A stretch of DNA of 64,000 nucleotides from Actinobacteria bacterium IMCC26207 (GCA_001025035.1 LCZK01000002.1:62001-126000); one strand, 5' to 3'. Counted from the stretch's first letter, positions 23,436 to 33,791 are shown. Numbers and translations are program-made. Notes: generated by a model not told the origin, from the letters alone.

Positions 23436-25490
23436 GTGACGAACCGACTTGCGACTGAGACCAGCCCCTACCTACGCCAGCATGCCGAAAACCCGGTGGA
23501 CTGGTTTCCGTGGGGACCCGAGGCCTTTGAACTTGCTCGCTCACAGGACCGACCGGTTCTGTTGTCCGTTGGCTACTCGGCTTGTCACTGGTGCCATGTC
23601 ATGGCGCACGAGTCCTTTGAGGATGAAGAGACCGCAGCGTTGATGAATGCGAAATTTGTGAACATCAAGGTGGACCGCGAGGAGCGCCCAGACATCGACG
23701 CCATTTATATGGAGGCAACCCAAGCAATGACTGGCCACGGCGGCTGGCCGATGACCGTATTCATGACACCCGAGGGTGAGCCCTTCTACTGCGGCACGTA
23801 CTTTCCAAAGGAACCTCGCGGCGGCAGTTTGAGCTTTACGCAACTACTCACAGCCATTGAGGATGCCTGGCAAACCCGCCGAGACGAACTCATGGAACAG
23901 GCAACTCGACTCGTGCAGAATATTGGTCGCAACCCATCTGCAGGTACGGACGCACCGCTTCCGGTTGCACAGGTACTCGATGAGGCAACCATGGCCCTGC
24001 TTGCTGCCTATGACCCGCAATGGGGAGGATTCGGCGGCGCACCCAAGTTCCCGCAGTCGATGAGCTTGGGTCACCTGCTCCGCCATGTTCGACGTACGGG
24101 GTCCGATACAGCGCTTGAGGCAGTGACAACCTCGCTTGACGCTCTTGCCGCCGGCGGAATCTATGACCATATCGGTGGTGGGTTCTCGCGCTACTCCGTA
24201 GATGAGCGCTGGCTGGTGCCGCATTTCGAGAAGATGCTTTATGACAATGCGCTGCTCGGGCGGAGCTACTTATGGGCTTGGCAAGTGACAGGCGAGGAGC
24301 GCTACCTGCAGGTACTCACCGAGATTATTGACTACGTCCTTCGCGACCTTTCACATCCAAGCGGAGGCCGTTACTCTGCCGAGGACGCCGACAGCTTTGC
24401 CACTACAGATGCAGACCACGCAGAGGAGGGTGCCTTCTATGTCTGGACCCCACAAGAGGTGGCAGTTGCTCTCGAGCAGGCAAACCTGAGCCACCTCACC
24501 GAAGAGACGCTCGCTTTCTATGGCATCTCCGAGGCTGGAAACTTTGAAGGCGCATCCATCCCAAACCGCATGCACGAACGCGGCAACCTTGAGCGCAGTG
24601 CTGGGATCGAATCGGCTCGTGCTGCTCTTTTGGAGAGCCGAGCTACCCGGCCGCGACCTGGTCTAGACAACAAAGTTCTCACCGAGTGGAATGCGCTGAT
24701 GTTGGCCACCTTGGCTGAAGCAGCTGCAGCTACACAGCGCCAAGACTGGCTGGCTGCAGCAGAGTCCACTGCCAATTTCTTGTGCGAATCCTTGCGAGTT
24801 CCCTCTGCCGCGGCGACCTCGGGCCAACGCTGGCTGCGGTCATGGCAGGCCGACTTGAACCAAGGTTTGGGAGGTGCACGACACTTGGCCTACGCCGCCG
24901 ATTACGCCGCTCTAATCGACGGATTCATCTGTCTCTATGAGGCCACCGGCACCCTGCGCTGGTTGGAAGAGGCAACGACAACAGCAGATAGCCTGATCGA
25001 ACTCTTTTGGGATATCGACGGTGGAGTGTGGACAACCGGCGAGGATGCCGAACAGTTGGTTTCACGACCAAAAGACCTGATGGACAACGCAACACCTTCG
25101 GCAAACAGCATGACAGCCGTTGGCCTGTTACGCCTCGAAGCCCATACGGGCGAATCACGCTACGGGGAGCATGCTCGTACGATTTTGCGAACCCTCGGTG
25201 GGGTGGCCGGCAAGCACGCCATGAGTTTTGGCAATCTGCTCTGGGCGATTGAGTTGCACGCACTTGGAGTCACCGAGGTGGTCGTCACCGGAGATCGACC
25301 AGATCTTGTTCAGGTGCTGCAGAGCCGCTTTGACCCGGGCAGCATCTTGGCCTGGGGAGAGCCAGGGTCTGGGCCACTCTGGGAAGGCCGCTCAGCAACG
25401 GGCTCAGATGGAATGGCCTATGTGTGTCGGAACCATGCCTGTGGAACACCCGCAGCGAGCACAGCAGAGCTTCTGGCACAACTGGACTAA
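23436..25490 (+). CDS. DUF255 thioredoxin-fold / six-hairpin glycosidase-like protein (YyaL, SSP411 family)
   Basis: A 684-residue protein of the widely conserved YyaL/SPATA20 family. The N-terminus has the family start [18 protein letters not shown] and a thioredoxin-like fold with [16 protein letters not shown] (CxxC) and [13 protein letters not shown]; the remainder forms an alpha-alpha barrel with repeats such as [33 protein letters not shown]. The biochemical activity of the family is not established. Length is normal. GTG start with a -10 box 6 nt upstream. Confidence 0.93.
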   Translation: MTNRLATETSPYLRQHAENPVDWFPWGPEAFELARSQDRPVLLSVGYSACHWCHVMAHESFEDEETAALMNAKFVNIKVDREERPDIDAIYMEATQAMTGHGGWPMTVFMTPEGEPFYCGTYFPKEPRGGSLSFTQLLTAIEDAWQTRRDELMEQATRLVQNIGRNPSAGTDAPLPVAQVLDEATMALLAAYDPQWGGFGGAPKFPQSMSLGHLLRHVRRTGSDTALEAVTTSLDALAAGGIYDHIGGGFSRYSVDERWLVPHFEKMLYDNALLGRSYLWAWQVTGEERYLQVLTEIIDYVLRDLSHPSGGRYSAEDADSFATTDADHAEEGAFYVWTPQEVAVALEQANLSHLTEETLAFYGISEAGNFEGASIPNRMHERGNLERSAGIESARAALLESRATRPRPGLDNKVLTEWNALMLATLAEAAAATQRQDWLAAAESTANFLCESLRVPSAAATSGQRWLRSWQADLNQGLGGARHLAYAADYAALIDGFICLYEATGTLRWLEEATTTADSLIELFWDIDGGVWTTGEDAEQLVSRPKDLMDNATPSANSMTAVGLLRLEAHTGESRYGEHARTILRTLGGVAGKHAMSFGNLLWAIELHALGVTEVVVTGDRPDLVQVLQSRFDPGSILAWGEPGSGPLWEGRSATGSDGMAYVCRNHACGTPAASTAELLAQLD

Positions 25491-25518
25491 GGGCTCTCTA
25501 CCGTCTCGATCTAGCGAA

Positions 25519-27996
25519 CTAGCTGAGCGCATCTGCGTGATGGTCCGGAACCTCAATAAATGGCGCCTCTGGGCGATCGAGCATGCCCTTGGAAACCCAG
25601 CCACGCTTGTCAGCCCACACAATGAGGGGAGGCAAAATGGTGAGCGCCGCAATGAGTGCGATTGCAATCTTGAGCGCCACAAAGAGCCCAAAGTTTGCCA
25701 GGAGCGGCAGCGAAGAGAATGCAATAACACCTACCCCTGCTATGGCAGCCATGGCCGAGACGATGAAAGCCCGACCTGTTCGACCAGCAGTGATATCAAT
25801 AGCCTCACGTGGCTCAAGGCCGCGCTGACGCTCCTCGATGTATCGCAACAGAATCAGCGAGGTGAACTCGGTGCAGGTGGCGACCACGAGGGGCCCGCCA
25901 ACTGCCGTCATCGGGCTGAGTTCTATGCCGAGTAGGTAGATCGCAATCGTTGCAACACCAGACGCAATGAGCACCGGCACCATTGACAACACAGCGCGCA
26001 CGAAGGAACGCAATCGAACCCACAAGAACAAGAACACCAACCCGACTGCCAGCCAGGTGAGTTGTACCAAATTTGCCTCGAGGTTTTGCAGGAGCCCGAC
26101 TCCCACGACTGCTAATCCCGAGGGGGTCACCTTGATTCCAGTCGGAGCCTCCGTCTGACGAATACCATCCACAACTACTGCTTGGCCTTCTAGTGAGGTC
26201 GGACGAGTCAGGAAGGCAATATTGAAGTTCTCACCGTTTGGTGATGCAGTCGAAAGCTGAATGTCTTTTGGTGCCAGATCCCAAGCTTGCTGCACATCAG
26301 CCGCAGCAGGCGAGATGTGTTTGGCACCGGGAATATCGGTGAGGTCAGACACCGTAGCCACGATGCTTGAGCCCACGAGCAACTCTTTGGAGTACTTGGC
26401 CATCTGCTCGCGTGTGAACGTGTCGACAAAGGCAACAGAGGAGTCGCTATAAAGACTGGCTGCGTCGGTGGACTGTACAAAGACTCCAAGTTCCGAAGAT
26501 CCGCCGATTTCGGACTCGATGTTGCGCAGGTCTTTGATGACCTGTGAATCCTGATTTACCCAATTGATCGGGTCAGTCTCAAGCTTCAACTGCGGCTCCA
26601 AGACGCTGCCCACCACAAATACGATGACCGCTGCCACTGCGAGCCACAGCGCAGCAGTTGCTGGAAGGCTTCCCATCTTGACTACAAGTCTGCCGAGTTT
26701 CCCCTCGCTAAAGTCTCGGCCCTTGGTAGGCGACTTGTACTCACGAATGCCCAGAGCAGCAAGTGGGTTCACGATCGAAGAGATACAAATTGCGATGATG
26801 CCAACAATCAGGAGCCAACCGAACTCACGAATCATCGGTACTTTCGAGATCTGAATGGCCAAGAATGCAAACACGGCATCAAATGTGACCACCAGCAATG
26901 CTGGGCCGAGGCCACGAGCTGCGGACTGAATCGGATGTGGGGAGCGGCCAATGATGACCTCCTCCTCGATGCGCGAATGCATCTGGATGGCGTAGTCAAT
27001 GCCAATGCCAAGCATCACCGGAAGCCCCGCAATAGTGACCAAGGTGAGTGGCACGCCAAGGTATCCGGCCAGACCAAACGCCCAGATCACTCCGATCAAC
27101 ACAACGAGCAGCGGGAGTAGCCTCCAGCGGACGTTGAAGAACAGCAACAGAATCACCATCATGACTGCAACGGCGATTGCGCCAAGGCCCAACATGCCGC
27201 CCTTGAGGTAATCATTAATACCTTTGAGCAACACTGGAGCACCCGTTGTGGTGACCTGCGCGTCTGGGAATTTCAGAGCCTTGGTTGTCTCAACAATGGT
27301 TTCAGATGCGGCACCCTCAGCCTCGATGGACCCGTTTCCGGGTAGCCGGGTGATCATCTGAGCGTGGGTGTCATCAGGGAAGAAGGGCCGCAGAGCGAGG
27401 CGAACTTCGCCTGCATTGTCATAGAGCAAGAACTTGACCCATTCGGGATTCTCTAAGGTTTGCTGATCTGCAGGAACGGCGAGTAGTCGCTGCGTTGTAA
27501 TGGCTAGGTCGGCTGTTCGCGCCTGAGCACTGACCGTATCCCCAGAAGCTTCCGCTACCTTTTGAGCGTTGACGAGCGCCTTGGCTGCAACTGCGTTAAA
27601 TGGGTTTCCATCGGCTGAGGTGACAAGCGATGCAGAAAAATCAAGTGCCGTCACCGGGGAGATCACACCAAGGACTTGACCAGAATCCCGAAGATCCTGA
27701 GCCACTGCCTCCATGGTCGCAATGCCCTCTTTCGTGAAGATCGAATCGATCTTCGCTCCGTTGTCCATGGAGATAACGGACAACATGGCTTGGCCACCAA
27801 AGAGTTCCTGGTACGCAATGTTGTCTTTGTAGACCACATCGTTTTTGTTCAGGTAGCTATCCTGCCCGGTTGCGAATTCGAGCTTCGTGATTCCAAACCC
27901 GAGTGCAATCGTAAACACCAAGCCGATAGCCGCCACCATGCCCGCGTGCCGGCCAAGGTTGACTGCCATCCATGACCAGAATCTCTGCATACGCAT
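25519..27996 (-). CDS. MMPL/RND-family transporter
   Basis: An 825-residue RND-type membrane protein with two repeats, each with one N-terminal helix, a large extracytoplasmic loop and five clustered helices (about residues 275-425 and 640-790). The MMPL signature GIGIDYAIQMHSRIEEE follows helix 4 of the first half. Such proteins export lipids, hopanoids or fatty acids using the proton gradient; no substrate can be inferred. The start could be the ATG at 27996 or at 27990 (MQRFWSW). It ends with an acidic/His tail and lies downstream of the nitroreductase on the same strand. Confidence 0.88.
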   Translation of the reverse strand: MRMQRFWSWMAVNLGRHAGMVAAIGLVFTIALGFGITKLEFATGQDSYLNKNDVVYKDNIAYQELFGGQAMLSVISMDNGAKIDSIFTKEGIATMEAVAQDLRDSGQVLGVISPVTALDFSASLVTSADGNPFNAVAAKALVNAQKVAEASGDTVSAQARTADLAITTQRLLAVPADQQTLENPEWVKFLLYDNAGEVRLALRPFFPDDTHAQMITRLPGNGSIEAEGAASETIVETTKALKFPDAQVTTTGAPVLLKGINDYLKGGMLGLGAIAVAVMMVILLLFFNVRWRLLPLLVVLIGVIWAFGLAGYLGVPLTLVTIAGLPVMLGIGIDYAIQMHSRIEEEVIIGRSPHPIQSAARGLGPALLVVTFDAVFAFLAIQISKVPMIREFGWLLIVGIIAICISSIVNPLAALGIREYKSPTKGRDFSEGKLGRLVVKMGSLPATAALWLAVAAVIVFVVGSVLEPQLKLETDPINWVNQDSQVIKDLRNIESEIGGSSELGVFVQSTDAASLYSDSSVAFVDTFTREQMAKYSKELLVGSSIVATVSDLTDIPGAKHISPAAADVQQAWDLAPKDIQLSTASPNGENFNIAFLTRPTSLEGQAVVVDGIRQTEAPTGIKVTPSGLAVVGVGLLQNLEANLVQLTWLAVGLVFLFLWVRLRSFVRAVLSMVPVLIASGVATIAIYLLGIELSPMTAVGGPLVVATCTEFTSLILLRYIEERQRGLEPREAIDITAGRTGRAFIVSAMAAIAGVGVIAFSSLPLLANFGLFVALKIAIALIAALTILPPLIVWADKRGWVSKGMLDRPEAPFIEVPDHHADALS

Positions 27997-28071
27997 GTTG
28001 TCAACCGTTCTGTGTCGAGTGAGGTGGACCGAACATAGTTCCGAATTTGTGATCCACGCCCAGCAAGTGCA

Positions 28072-28689
28072 TTACCAAGACTGATGATGGATGAGCGATT
28101 CTGGGTCGACTCGGCCACGAGCAGCAGAGACCGATGGCTTTCGGCCTCCTAGGTTTGGCCAGCCAAGTGCCACCGTTCCTAACGCCCGGTAATCCTCGGG
28201 CACCTCAAAAGCTGTTGCTACTGCCCGCTCATGTTGGAATTGCCCAAAGAGCAGTGCACCAAGGCCTGCGGCCTCGGCAGCCAACAACAGGCCCATCAGC
28301 CCCGCTCCCCCATCTACAAACCAGTAGGGCACCTGCCATGCCTCGAGACTGTCGCCAAGCCCCGTATGTGCCTTATCTCGCTCCTGATAGCGCTCCTGAT
28401 AGGCGCTCGGCCGCACAAGCGGGATCACCAAGGTGGGCGCCTTGAGTAAGCCGGGCCACGGAAAACTCTCTCGCTTCTCTTCGGCAAGCGTCAGGGACCA
28501 ATACTGAGCTACTTGTGGCTGGGACAACACCAGCAGTTCCATTGCAGCGGTGTTGCCGGCAGAGGGTCCTCGAAATGCCGCAAGGAGCACCTTGTTGAGC
28601 AACTCTGGCTCAATCTCCTGCACTGCAAAATCCCGACACATGCGTCGCGAGGCCAGAACACGGTCAAACTCTTGAGCGGAATTACTCAC
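28072..28689 (-). CDS. Nitroreductase-family protein
   Basis: A ~205-residue FMN-dependent oxidoreductase fold. Seen: LASRRMCRDFAVQEIEPELLNKVLLAA with the FMN-binding arginine pair, PSAGNTAAMELLVLS, and the late GLMGLLLAAEAAGLGALLFG helix. The start is GTG at 28689, overlapping the upstream stop (GTGA). A 12-bp tandem duplication (28379-28402) doubles Tyr-Gln-Glu-Arg in the active-site-lid region. Actinobacterial members with this pattern are often of unknown substrate. Confidence 0.85.
   Translation of the reverse strand: MSNSAQEFDRVLASRRMCRDFAVQEIEPELLNKVLLAAFRGPSAGNTAAMELLVLSQPQVAQYWSLTLAEEKRESFPWPGLLKAPTLVIPLVRPSAYQERYQERDKAHTGLGDSLEAWQVPYWFVDGGAGLMGLLLAAEAAGLGALLFGQFQHERAVATAFEVPEDYRALGTVALGWPNLGGRKPSVSAARGRVDPESLIHHQSW
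28379..28402 (-). repeat. Two identical 12-bp tandem units inside the nitroreductase gene
   Basis: cgctcctgatag occurs twice in tandem, encoding a duplicated Tyr-Gln-Glu-Arg. The unit is a multiple of three, so the frame survives. Confidence 0.85.
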
Positions 28690-29354
28690 CCGTGCTTGAG
28701 GAGTTCCTCGGCCATTGCCCATCCGCAAACAACCACACAGTCACCGCGTGATCCATCTAGGTGGGTGAACTGCGCCGCCACGGCCACCTCGATGGTCTCG
28801 GGCTTGAGGGATTCGTGATCTAGGACCAGCGGTGGAGACCCATCACCAGTAATGGTAAAGACCTTGTCGTTATAGCGATTCGATTCGATTCCGAAGCGTT
28901 TCACTAGTCGCCGACCCCATGCCCGCTCCTCACCCGAGGGCTTGTGCTCCGGCCGAGGCACGATGTCAGTCAGCAATCGAAAGCCTTCGAGGGCCCCTGC
29001 GTCGCTCATGCGCGTCCCGAGCAAGACATCCTCATCAGGGAAGGCCATCAGAGCACGGCGGAAATTATCGCCAATCAATGCCCTCAGCGTTGCGTCTCGT
29101 TTCGAGGTTCGCTTCACAGCAGCCACGCCCAACAAGATGCACGGGGTTCCACCAATGCGTTCCAGGGTCGAAAATGAAAACCCACGCAGCAGGTTTCCTT
29201 CGCGGACGAGCGTTACGAGCACCCAGATGTCAACCTGCTTAGAGAGCTCTCCCACTCCGTAGCAATGTCCGCCATCAGCACAGATGTCGGCCATCTCGGC
29301 CAGCTCCGAGTCGCTGAGGGCAGTGCAATCTTTTGTCGTGACGTCTAGCGCCAT
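28686..29354 (-). CDS. Conserved actinobacterial protein of unknown function
   Basis: A 222-residue soluble protein starting MALDVTTKDCTALSDSEL. Segments look highly constrained: FSFSTLERIGGTPCILLG, ALMAFPDEDVLLGTRM, DIVPRPEHKPSGEERAWGRRL and a C-terminal CVVVCGWAMAEELL. The beta/alpha alternation might be a GNAT-like fold, but no acetyl-CoA loop is seen, so I name no function. A ggga ribosome site lies upstream of the ATG. The gene is translationally coupled to the nitroreductase (GTGA) and probably to the MMPL gene beyond, suggesting a three-gene operon. Confidence 0.75.
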   Translation of the reverse strand: MALDVTTKDCTALSDSELAEMADICADGGHCYGVGELSKQVDIWVLVTLVREGNLLRGFSFSTLERIGGTPCILLGVAAVKRTSKRDATLRALIGDNFRRALMAFPDEDVLLGTRMSDAGALEGFRLLTDIVPRPEHKPSGEERAWGRRLVKRFGIESNRYNDKVFTITGDGSPPLVLDHESLKPETIEVAVAAQFTHLDGSRGDCVVVCGWAMAEELLKHG

Positions 29355-29464
29355 GCACAGCTCCCAAAAAAGTAATGCAAATGTGGTGCTGCTAGTTCAG
29401 TCGAAAACGGCCCCTCAACGCAAACTGTGGGGGAATTTCAGCGCCAAATTCCCAGCTTCTGCGC

Positions 29465-32400
29465 TCAGACCACAACTGCCTCATGGCCAAGCAGCGCCCG
29501 AAGCTCACCTACAAGGCCGCTCTGAGTGCTCACCATGTACTGCTCGGGCAATTGCAGAACGTGGGTCTCATCGAGCAGCAGGAGCACCTGAGAGGTACCT
29601 GGGAAGTCCAAGAACAACTCCTTGAGGCGCTTGACTGTTGTGTCATTCAAACGTGTTGGACTCAGATGCAGACGCAGCGGTGGATCGGTCTCTGGCATCG
29701 CATCAAAAATCTCTATGTCAGTAGCAATCAGCTTGGGAGTGTCGTCTCGTTTATCAACGCGACCTCCGATCAAGACAACTGCATCTTCGGCGAGGAGGTG
29801 GCCGATTTCAGTCATCGTGCGGGGGAAAACCATGACCTCGACTACCCCTTGCAAGTCTTCGAGTGTGAAGACCGCCATGAGGTCACCCTTCTTGGTCCAC
29901 TTTCGCTGCAGGCCAGAAATCACACCCCCTACTGTGCGGCGAGCTCCGTCTTCGACATCGGCCTCGAAAAGTTCGGGCAGGGTGCAGTCAGTTTTTTTGC
30001 GTAAGGCCGTCTCTGCGCCGAGCAGCGGGTGATCCGAGACATACATCCCCAGCATTTCCTTTTCGAATACCAACCGCTGCTTTTTGTCGAAGTCGCTGGT
30101 TGGAATAACCACACGCTCGTCGAAGGCTGGTGAAGCAGTTTCAGGCTCGGCGAAGAGCGACATCACACCCATCTCGTGTTCTTTACGACGAGCCACGGTT
30201 TGATCAATGATCTGTTCATAGACCATCAGCAGGCCTTGGCGCGAGTGACCCATCGAGTCAAAAGAACCTGCCTTGATGAGGGCTTCAATGGTCTTTTTGT
30301 TCAAGACCTGGGTATTGACCCGCTGCGAAAAATCATAAAAGTCTGTAAAGGCACCCTGGTCTTCTCGCTCAGTCACGATGTGCGCAACAAGGCCCGCTCC
30401 CACATTTCGAACAGCAGACAGGCCAAAGAGAATGCGAAGCTCCTCGGTTCCATCTTCCGCAGCGCCGATTACTGGAGTGAAATCGGTTGTGGAGCCGTTC
30501 ACATCTGGAACCACAACCTCGATCCCCATGGCCCTGCATTCAGCTAAGAAGATCGCAGCTTTATCTAACGAGGTGCGAACGCTCGTCAACAGGGCTGCAA
30601 GATACTCAGCTGGGTAGTTCGCTTTGAGATACGCCGTTTGATACGCGATGTAGCCATATCCGTAGGCATGAGACTTGTTGAACGCATAGTCCGCAAAGGG
30701 TTCAATGATGTCGAACCAAGCAGTACCGAGTTCTTGGCCGTAGCCAGTAGCTACGCATCCCTCGATGAACTTAATCCGCTCGCGCGCAATCAATTCCTTG
30801 TCTTTTTTGCCACAGGCCTTTCGCAGGTTGTCCGCCTCAGCGAGTGAGTAGCCGGCAAATTTCTGCGCAATCCGCATCATCGATTCCTGATACACCATGA
30901 GCGCATAGGTATCTCCGAGTACCTCTTGAGCATCGGGATGCAAATACTCAACGGGCTTGCGGCCGTTCTTGCGGTCTGCATAGTCGTAGTGCATGTTTGC
31001 CGCCATCGGTCCCGGCCGATACAGGGCAACGAGTGCGGCTACATCTTCAAACTCGGTCGGGGCCAACGAACGCATCAACGCACGAATCGGCGATGACTCC
31101 AACTGAAATACCCCGATGGAGTCGCCACGCGAAAGCAATGCATAGGTGGCTTCGTCTTCAAGGTCGACATTATCGATGTCAACCTCGATGCCTCGTGTTT
31201 GCTGAATCAAGGTCAATGTGTCAGAGATCACGTCAAGGTTTCTCAGGCCAAGAAAGTCCATTTTCAACAGGCCGAGGTCTTCAACACCGTGCATCTCGTA
31301 CTGAGTGACCACGGGAGCATCCTCGGGATTCTTTCCCGACTCTGGCTTTCGCTGAATCGGCAGATAATCCGTCAGGGGTTCTTTGGTAATCACTACTGCA
31401 GCAGCATGGATACCATCGCCTCGTCTTAGACCCTCAAGACCCTTCGCTACTTCGATTACTTCTCGTGCGTCTGGGTCCTCGTGATACATCTGGCGAATAT
31501 CGGAGGCCATCTTGTATCCGTCGAGATACTTCGGGTGCTCTTCAAGGCATGCATACAGAGGCGTATCTCGGCCCAGCACGAGAGCAGGCATGGCTTTGGC
31601 AACCTTGTCACCCACGGAATAGGGCTTGCCGAGCACGCGCGCTGCATCGCGCACGGCCGCGCGGGCCTTGATCGTCGAGAAGGTAACGATTTGAGCAACT
31701 CGGTCTCGGCCGTAGCGCTCGGCTGCATAACGGATCATCTCATCGCGGTATCTCGAGTCGAAGTCCATATCGATATCAGGCATCGAGACTCGACTTGGAT
31801 TCAAGAATCGCTCAAAGAGCAGATCGTATTTAATTGGGTCAAGGTCTGTGATGCGCAAGCAGTATGCAACTGCGCAGCCTGCGGCAGAGCCTCGACCGGG
31901 GCCAACGCGAATGTTGCTGTCGCGTGCATGCTTGATCAGATCCCAGGTAATGAGGAAATACGAGGAGAACCCCATATCGCCAATGACTTTGAGTTCATAG
32001 GCCAAGCGCTCAAGAACAGTGTCTGGAAGGTCGGATCCCCATCGGGCATGAGCACCAGCAAAGGTCAGGTGTTCAAGGTAAGCGGCATCATCCGCGAATC
32101 CCTCGGGCAAAGGGAAATTAGGCAGGAGTGGCTTGCCGAACTCAATTTCCAGTTCGCAGCGTTCTGCGATCCAGAGTGAGTTATCGCAAGCCACCTCTAC
32201 CTCTCGAAAGAGGTAGCGCATCTCTTCAGCAGTCTTGAGGTAGTGGTGATCCCCATGAAAGCGAAAGCGATCAGGATCGCTCAGCTGTGAACCTGTCTGC
32301 ACACAGAGCAGCGCATCATGGGCCACTGCATCGCCCTGATTCACATAATGGCTGTCGTTCGTTGCAAGGAGGGGCAACTTCAGTCGCTTCGCCAGCTGAA

Positions 32401-33016
32401 TGAGTTGCGGATTCGTTCGCAATTGATCGGGGATTCCGTGGTCTTGAATCTCTACAAAAAGGTGGTCGCGGCCAAAAATGTCGAGCAGGCGACCAGCACG
32501 CTCACATGCGGCATCGAACCCTTGGTTCATCATTGCCTGCAGCACATGGCCACCTAGACAACCAGTGGTAACAATCAGACCTTCGGAATGCTCCTCGAGG
32601 ATCTCCCAATCGACCTTGGGCTTGCGGTAATAGCCCTCCATAAAGGCCCGCGAAGACAGCTGAATCAGGTTTTTGTAACCCACCTGATTCTCTACCAATG
32701 TGGTCAGGTGGTAGTACGCCTTCTTACCGCCCTCTACTTCGCCACCTGAGTCATCCATGCGTGAACCACGCAGTTGCAGTCGCTCATCACGATGCTCATG
32801 AGCCATGTACAACTCGCTACCGATGATCGGCTTGACCCCTGCCTTATTGCATTCTTGATAGAAGTCCAAGACGCCGTACATGTTGCCGTGGTCGGTAATA
32901 CCCATGGCTGGTTGGCCATCTTTGACTGCCGAGGCGACAACATCGCCAATGCGCGCCGCACCGTCGAGCATCGAATACTCGGTGTGCTGATGAAGATGGA
33001 CAAAAGAATCCGCCAC
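29465..33016 (-). CDS. dnaE: DNA polymerase III alpha subunit
   Basis: A 1183-residue replicative polymerase. The N-terminal PHP domain starts SFVHLHQHTEYSMLDGAARI; the polymerase active-site aspartates are in SMPDIDMDFDSRYRD (about residues 405-420) and KMDFLGLRNLDVI. The fingers/thumb block GPGRGSAAGCAVAYCL, the NKSHAYGYGYIAYQTAYLKANYP-type segment, two helix-hairpin-helix regions and an OB fold near the C-terminus (RRTVGGVISGLQRKWTKKGDLMAVFTLED) follow in the usual order. Length is normal for DnaE1. GTG start with a ggggagg ribosome site. Confidence 0.97.
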   Translation of the reverse strand: MADSFVHLHQHTEYSMLDGAARIGDVVASAVKDGQPAMGITDHGNMYGVLDFYQECNKAGVKPIIGSELYMAHEHRDERLQLRGSRMDDSGGEVEGGKKAYYHLTTLVENQVGYKNLIQLSSRAFMEGYYRKPKVDWEILEEHSEGLIVTTGCLGGHVLQAMMNQGFDAACERAGRLLDIFGRDHLFVEIQDHGIPDQLRTNPQLIQLAKRLKLPLLATNDSHYVNQGDAVAHDALLCVQTGSQLSDPDRFRFHGDHHYLKTAEEMRYLFREVEVACDNSLWIAERCELEIEFGKPLLPNFPLPEGFADDAAYLEHLTFAGAHARWGSDLPDTVLERLAYELKVIGDMGFSSYFLITWDLIKHARDSNIRVGPGRGSAAGCAVAYCLRITDLDPIKYDLLFERFLNPSRVSMPDIDMDFDSRYRDEMIRYAAERYGRDRVAQIVTFSTIKARAAVRDAARVLGKPYSVGDKVAKAMPALVLGRDTPLYACLEEHPKYLDGYKMASDIRQMYHEDPDAREVIEVAKGLEGLRRGDGIHAAAVVITKEPLTDYLPIQRKPESGKNPEDAPVVTQYEMHGVEDLGLLKMDFLGLRNLDVISDTLTLIQQTRGIEVDIDNVDLEDEATYALLSRGDSIGVFQLESSPIRALMRSLAPTEFEDVAALVALYRPGPMAANMHYDYADRKNGRKPVEYLHPDAQEVLGDTYALMVYQESMMRIAQKFAGYSLAEADNLRKACGKKDKELIARERIKFIEGCVATGYGQELGTAWFDIIEPFADYAFNKSHAYGYGYIAYQTAYLKANYPAEYLAALLTSVRTSLDKAAIFLAECRAMGIEVVVPDVNGSTTDFTPVIGAAEDGTEELRILFGLSAVRNVGAGLVAHIVTEREDQGAFTDFYDFSQRVNTQVLNKKTIEALIKAGSFDSMGHSRQGLLMVYEQIIDQTVARRKEHEMGVMSLFAEPETASPAFDERVVIPTSDFDKKQRLVFEKEMLGMYVSDHPLLGAETALRKKTDCTLPELFEADVEDGARRTVGGVISGLQRKWTKKGDLMAVFTLEDLQGVVEVMVFPRTMTEIGHLLAEDAVVLIGGRVDKRDDTPKLIATDIEIFDAMPETDPPLRLHLSPTRLNDTTVKRLKELFLDFPGTSQVLLLLDETHVLQLPEQYMVSTQSGLVGELRALLGHEAVVV

Positions 33017-33170
33017 GGCGGGTACGCCTCCCCAGATTTCCTACAGCACGATCGTGCCCATGGAATCGATGCCAATGCATGCGCATCGGTGCTCGTTGAG
33101 TATCGCGCGCCTGAGAGACAAGTTTGGACTTCCGCCCGCTTGCTGGCGCAAAGCAGTGCGAACTGCGCTG
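33017..33170. other. Gap between bpa and dnaE
   Basis: 154 nt without a gene. On the minus strand it holds the dnaE ribosome site near 33026-33033 and a TAGGAA word further up; no clear terminator for bpa is seen. Confidence 0.35.
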
Positions 33171-33785
33171 CTAGATGTACCCCGGGCCGGGTTCGGGAAC
33201 AGAACCTGTTCTTTCGGGTAGCTCCCCTCGCACGCCCTCGAGTTGCTGACGTGCAGCCATTTGCTGAGCCACCAGCGTGGCCTGGATGCCATGAAACAGC
33301 CCCTCGAGCCAGCCCACAAGCTGTGCTTGGGCTAGACGCAACTCTGCCTCTGTGGGCGGCTCTGCAGAGGAGAAGTCAAAGCTCAACGTATCGAGTTCTT
33401 GGCCTAACTCCGGAGACAACGCTGTTTTCAACTCCATGATGGAACTGTCGTAAATCCGACCCAGTTGCTCTCGCGAAGCGTCATCGAGCGAAGTGTTGCG
33501 CACCTCTTCGAGTAGCTGCTTAATCATTGCCCCTATCCGAATAATTTTTCCGGGAGACTCAATCTCTATTGTTCCTTGCGCCTCGTCCAAGTCAGTGGCC
33601 ATCGAATCAGCTATGCCGGCTACAGCACCCGCCTCGGGGCTCAGCAGCTCCGCACCTAGGCTGACCCCTGCAGCAGTCTCACTAGAACCAGAGTCACTAG
33701 AAGCAGACTCACTAGAAGCAGGGTCACTTGAAGCAGGCTCACTAGAAGCGGGCGCACCAGAGTTAGGGCTTACAGAATTAGACAT
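33171..33785 (-). CDS. bpa: Bacterial proteasome activator (Bpa/PafE-like, DUF2587)
   Basis: A 204-residue protein. The core (residues 70-180) matches the Bpa family, an ATP-independent ring that opens the actinobacterial 20S proteasome gate: IRIGAMIKQLLEEVRNTSLD, LGRIYDSSIMELKTALSPEL, and LRLAQAQLVGWLEGLFHGIQ with AQQMAARQQLE. The last residues are Gly-Pro-Gly-Tyr-Ile, resembling the hydrophobic-Tyr-X / GQYL tail that docks in the proteasome. The first ~35 residues are Ser/Ala/Glu/Pro repeats encoded by a 15-bp array. A leaderless promoter (TAGGAT, 6 nt) precedes the ATG. Implies a proteasome elsewhere in this genome. Confidence 0.9.
   Translation of the reverse strand: MSNSVSPNSGAPASSEPASSDPASSESASSDSGSSETAAGVSLGAELLSPEAGAVAGIADSMATDLDEAQGTIEIESPGKIIRIGAMIKQLLEEVRNTSLDDASREQLGRIYDSSIMELKTALSPELGQELDTLSFDFSSAEPPTEAELRLAQAQLVGWLEGLFHGIQATLVAQQMAARQQLEGVRGELPERTGSVPEPGPGYI
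33676..33750 (-). repeat. Five 15-bp tandem units in the bpa 5' end
   Basis: gtctcactagaacca, gagtcactagaagca, gactcactagaagca, gggtcacttgaagca and ggctcactagaagcg encode Ala-Ser-Ser-(Glu/Asp)-(Pro/Ser) five times in the disordered N-terminus; a sixth degenerate unit follows at 33751. Confidence 0.92.
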
Positions 33786-33791
33786 GACAGG

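Noticed and set aside
25228-25935. Plus-strand frame of 235 codons overlapping the DUF255 3' end and MMPL
   Set aside because: Shadow of two clearly recognised genes; no family features.
32774-33439. Plus-strand frame of 221 codons
   Set aside because: Antisense to dnaE and bpa, both of which are certain.
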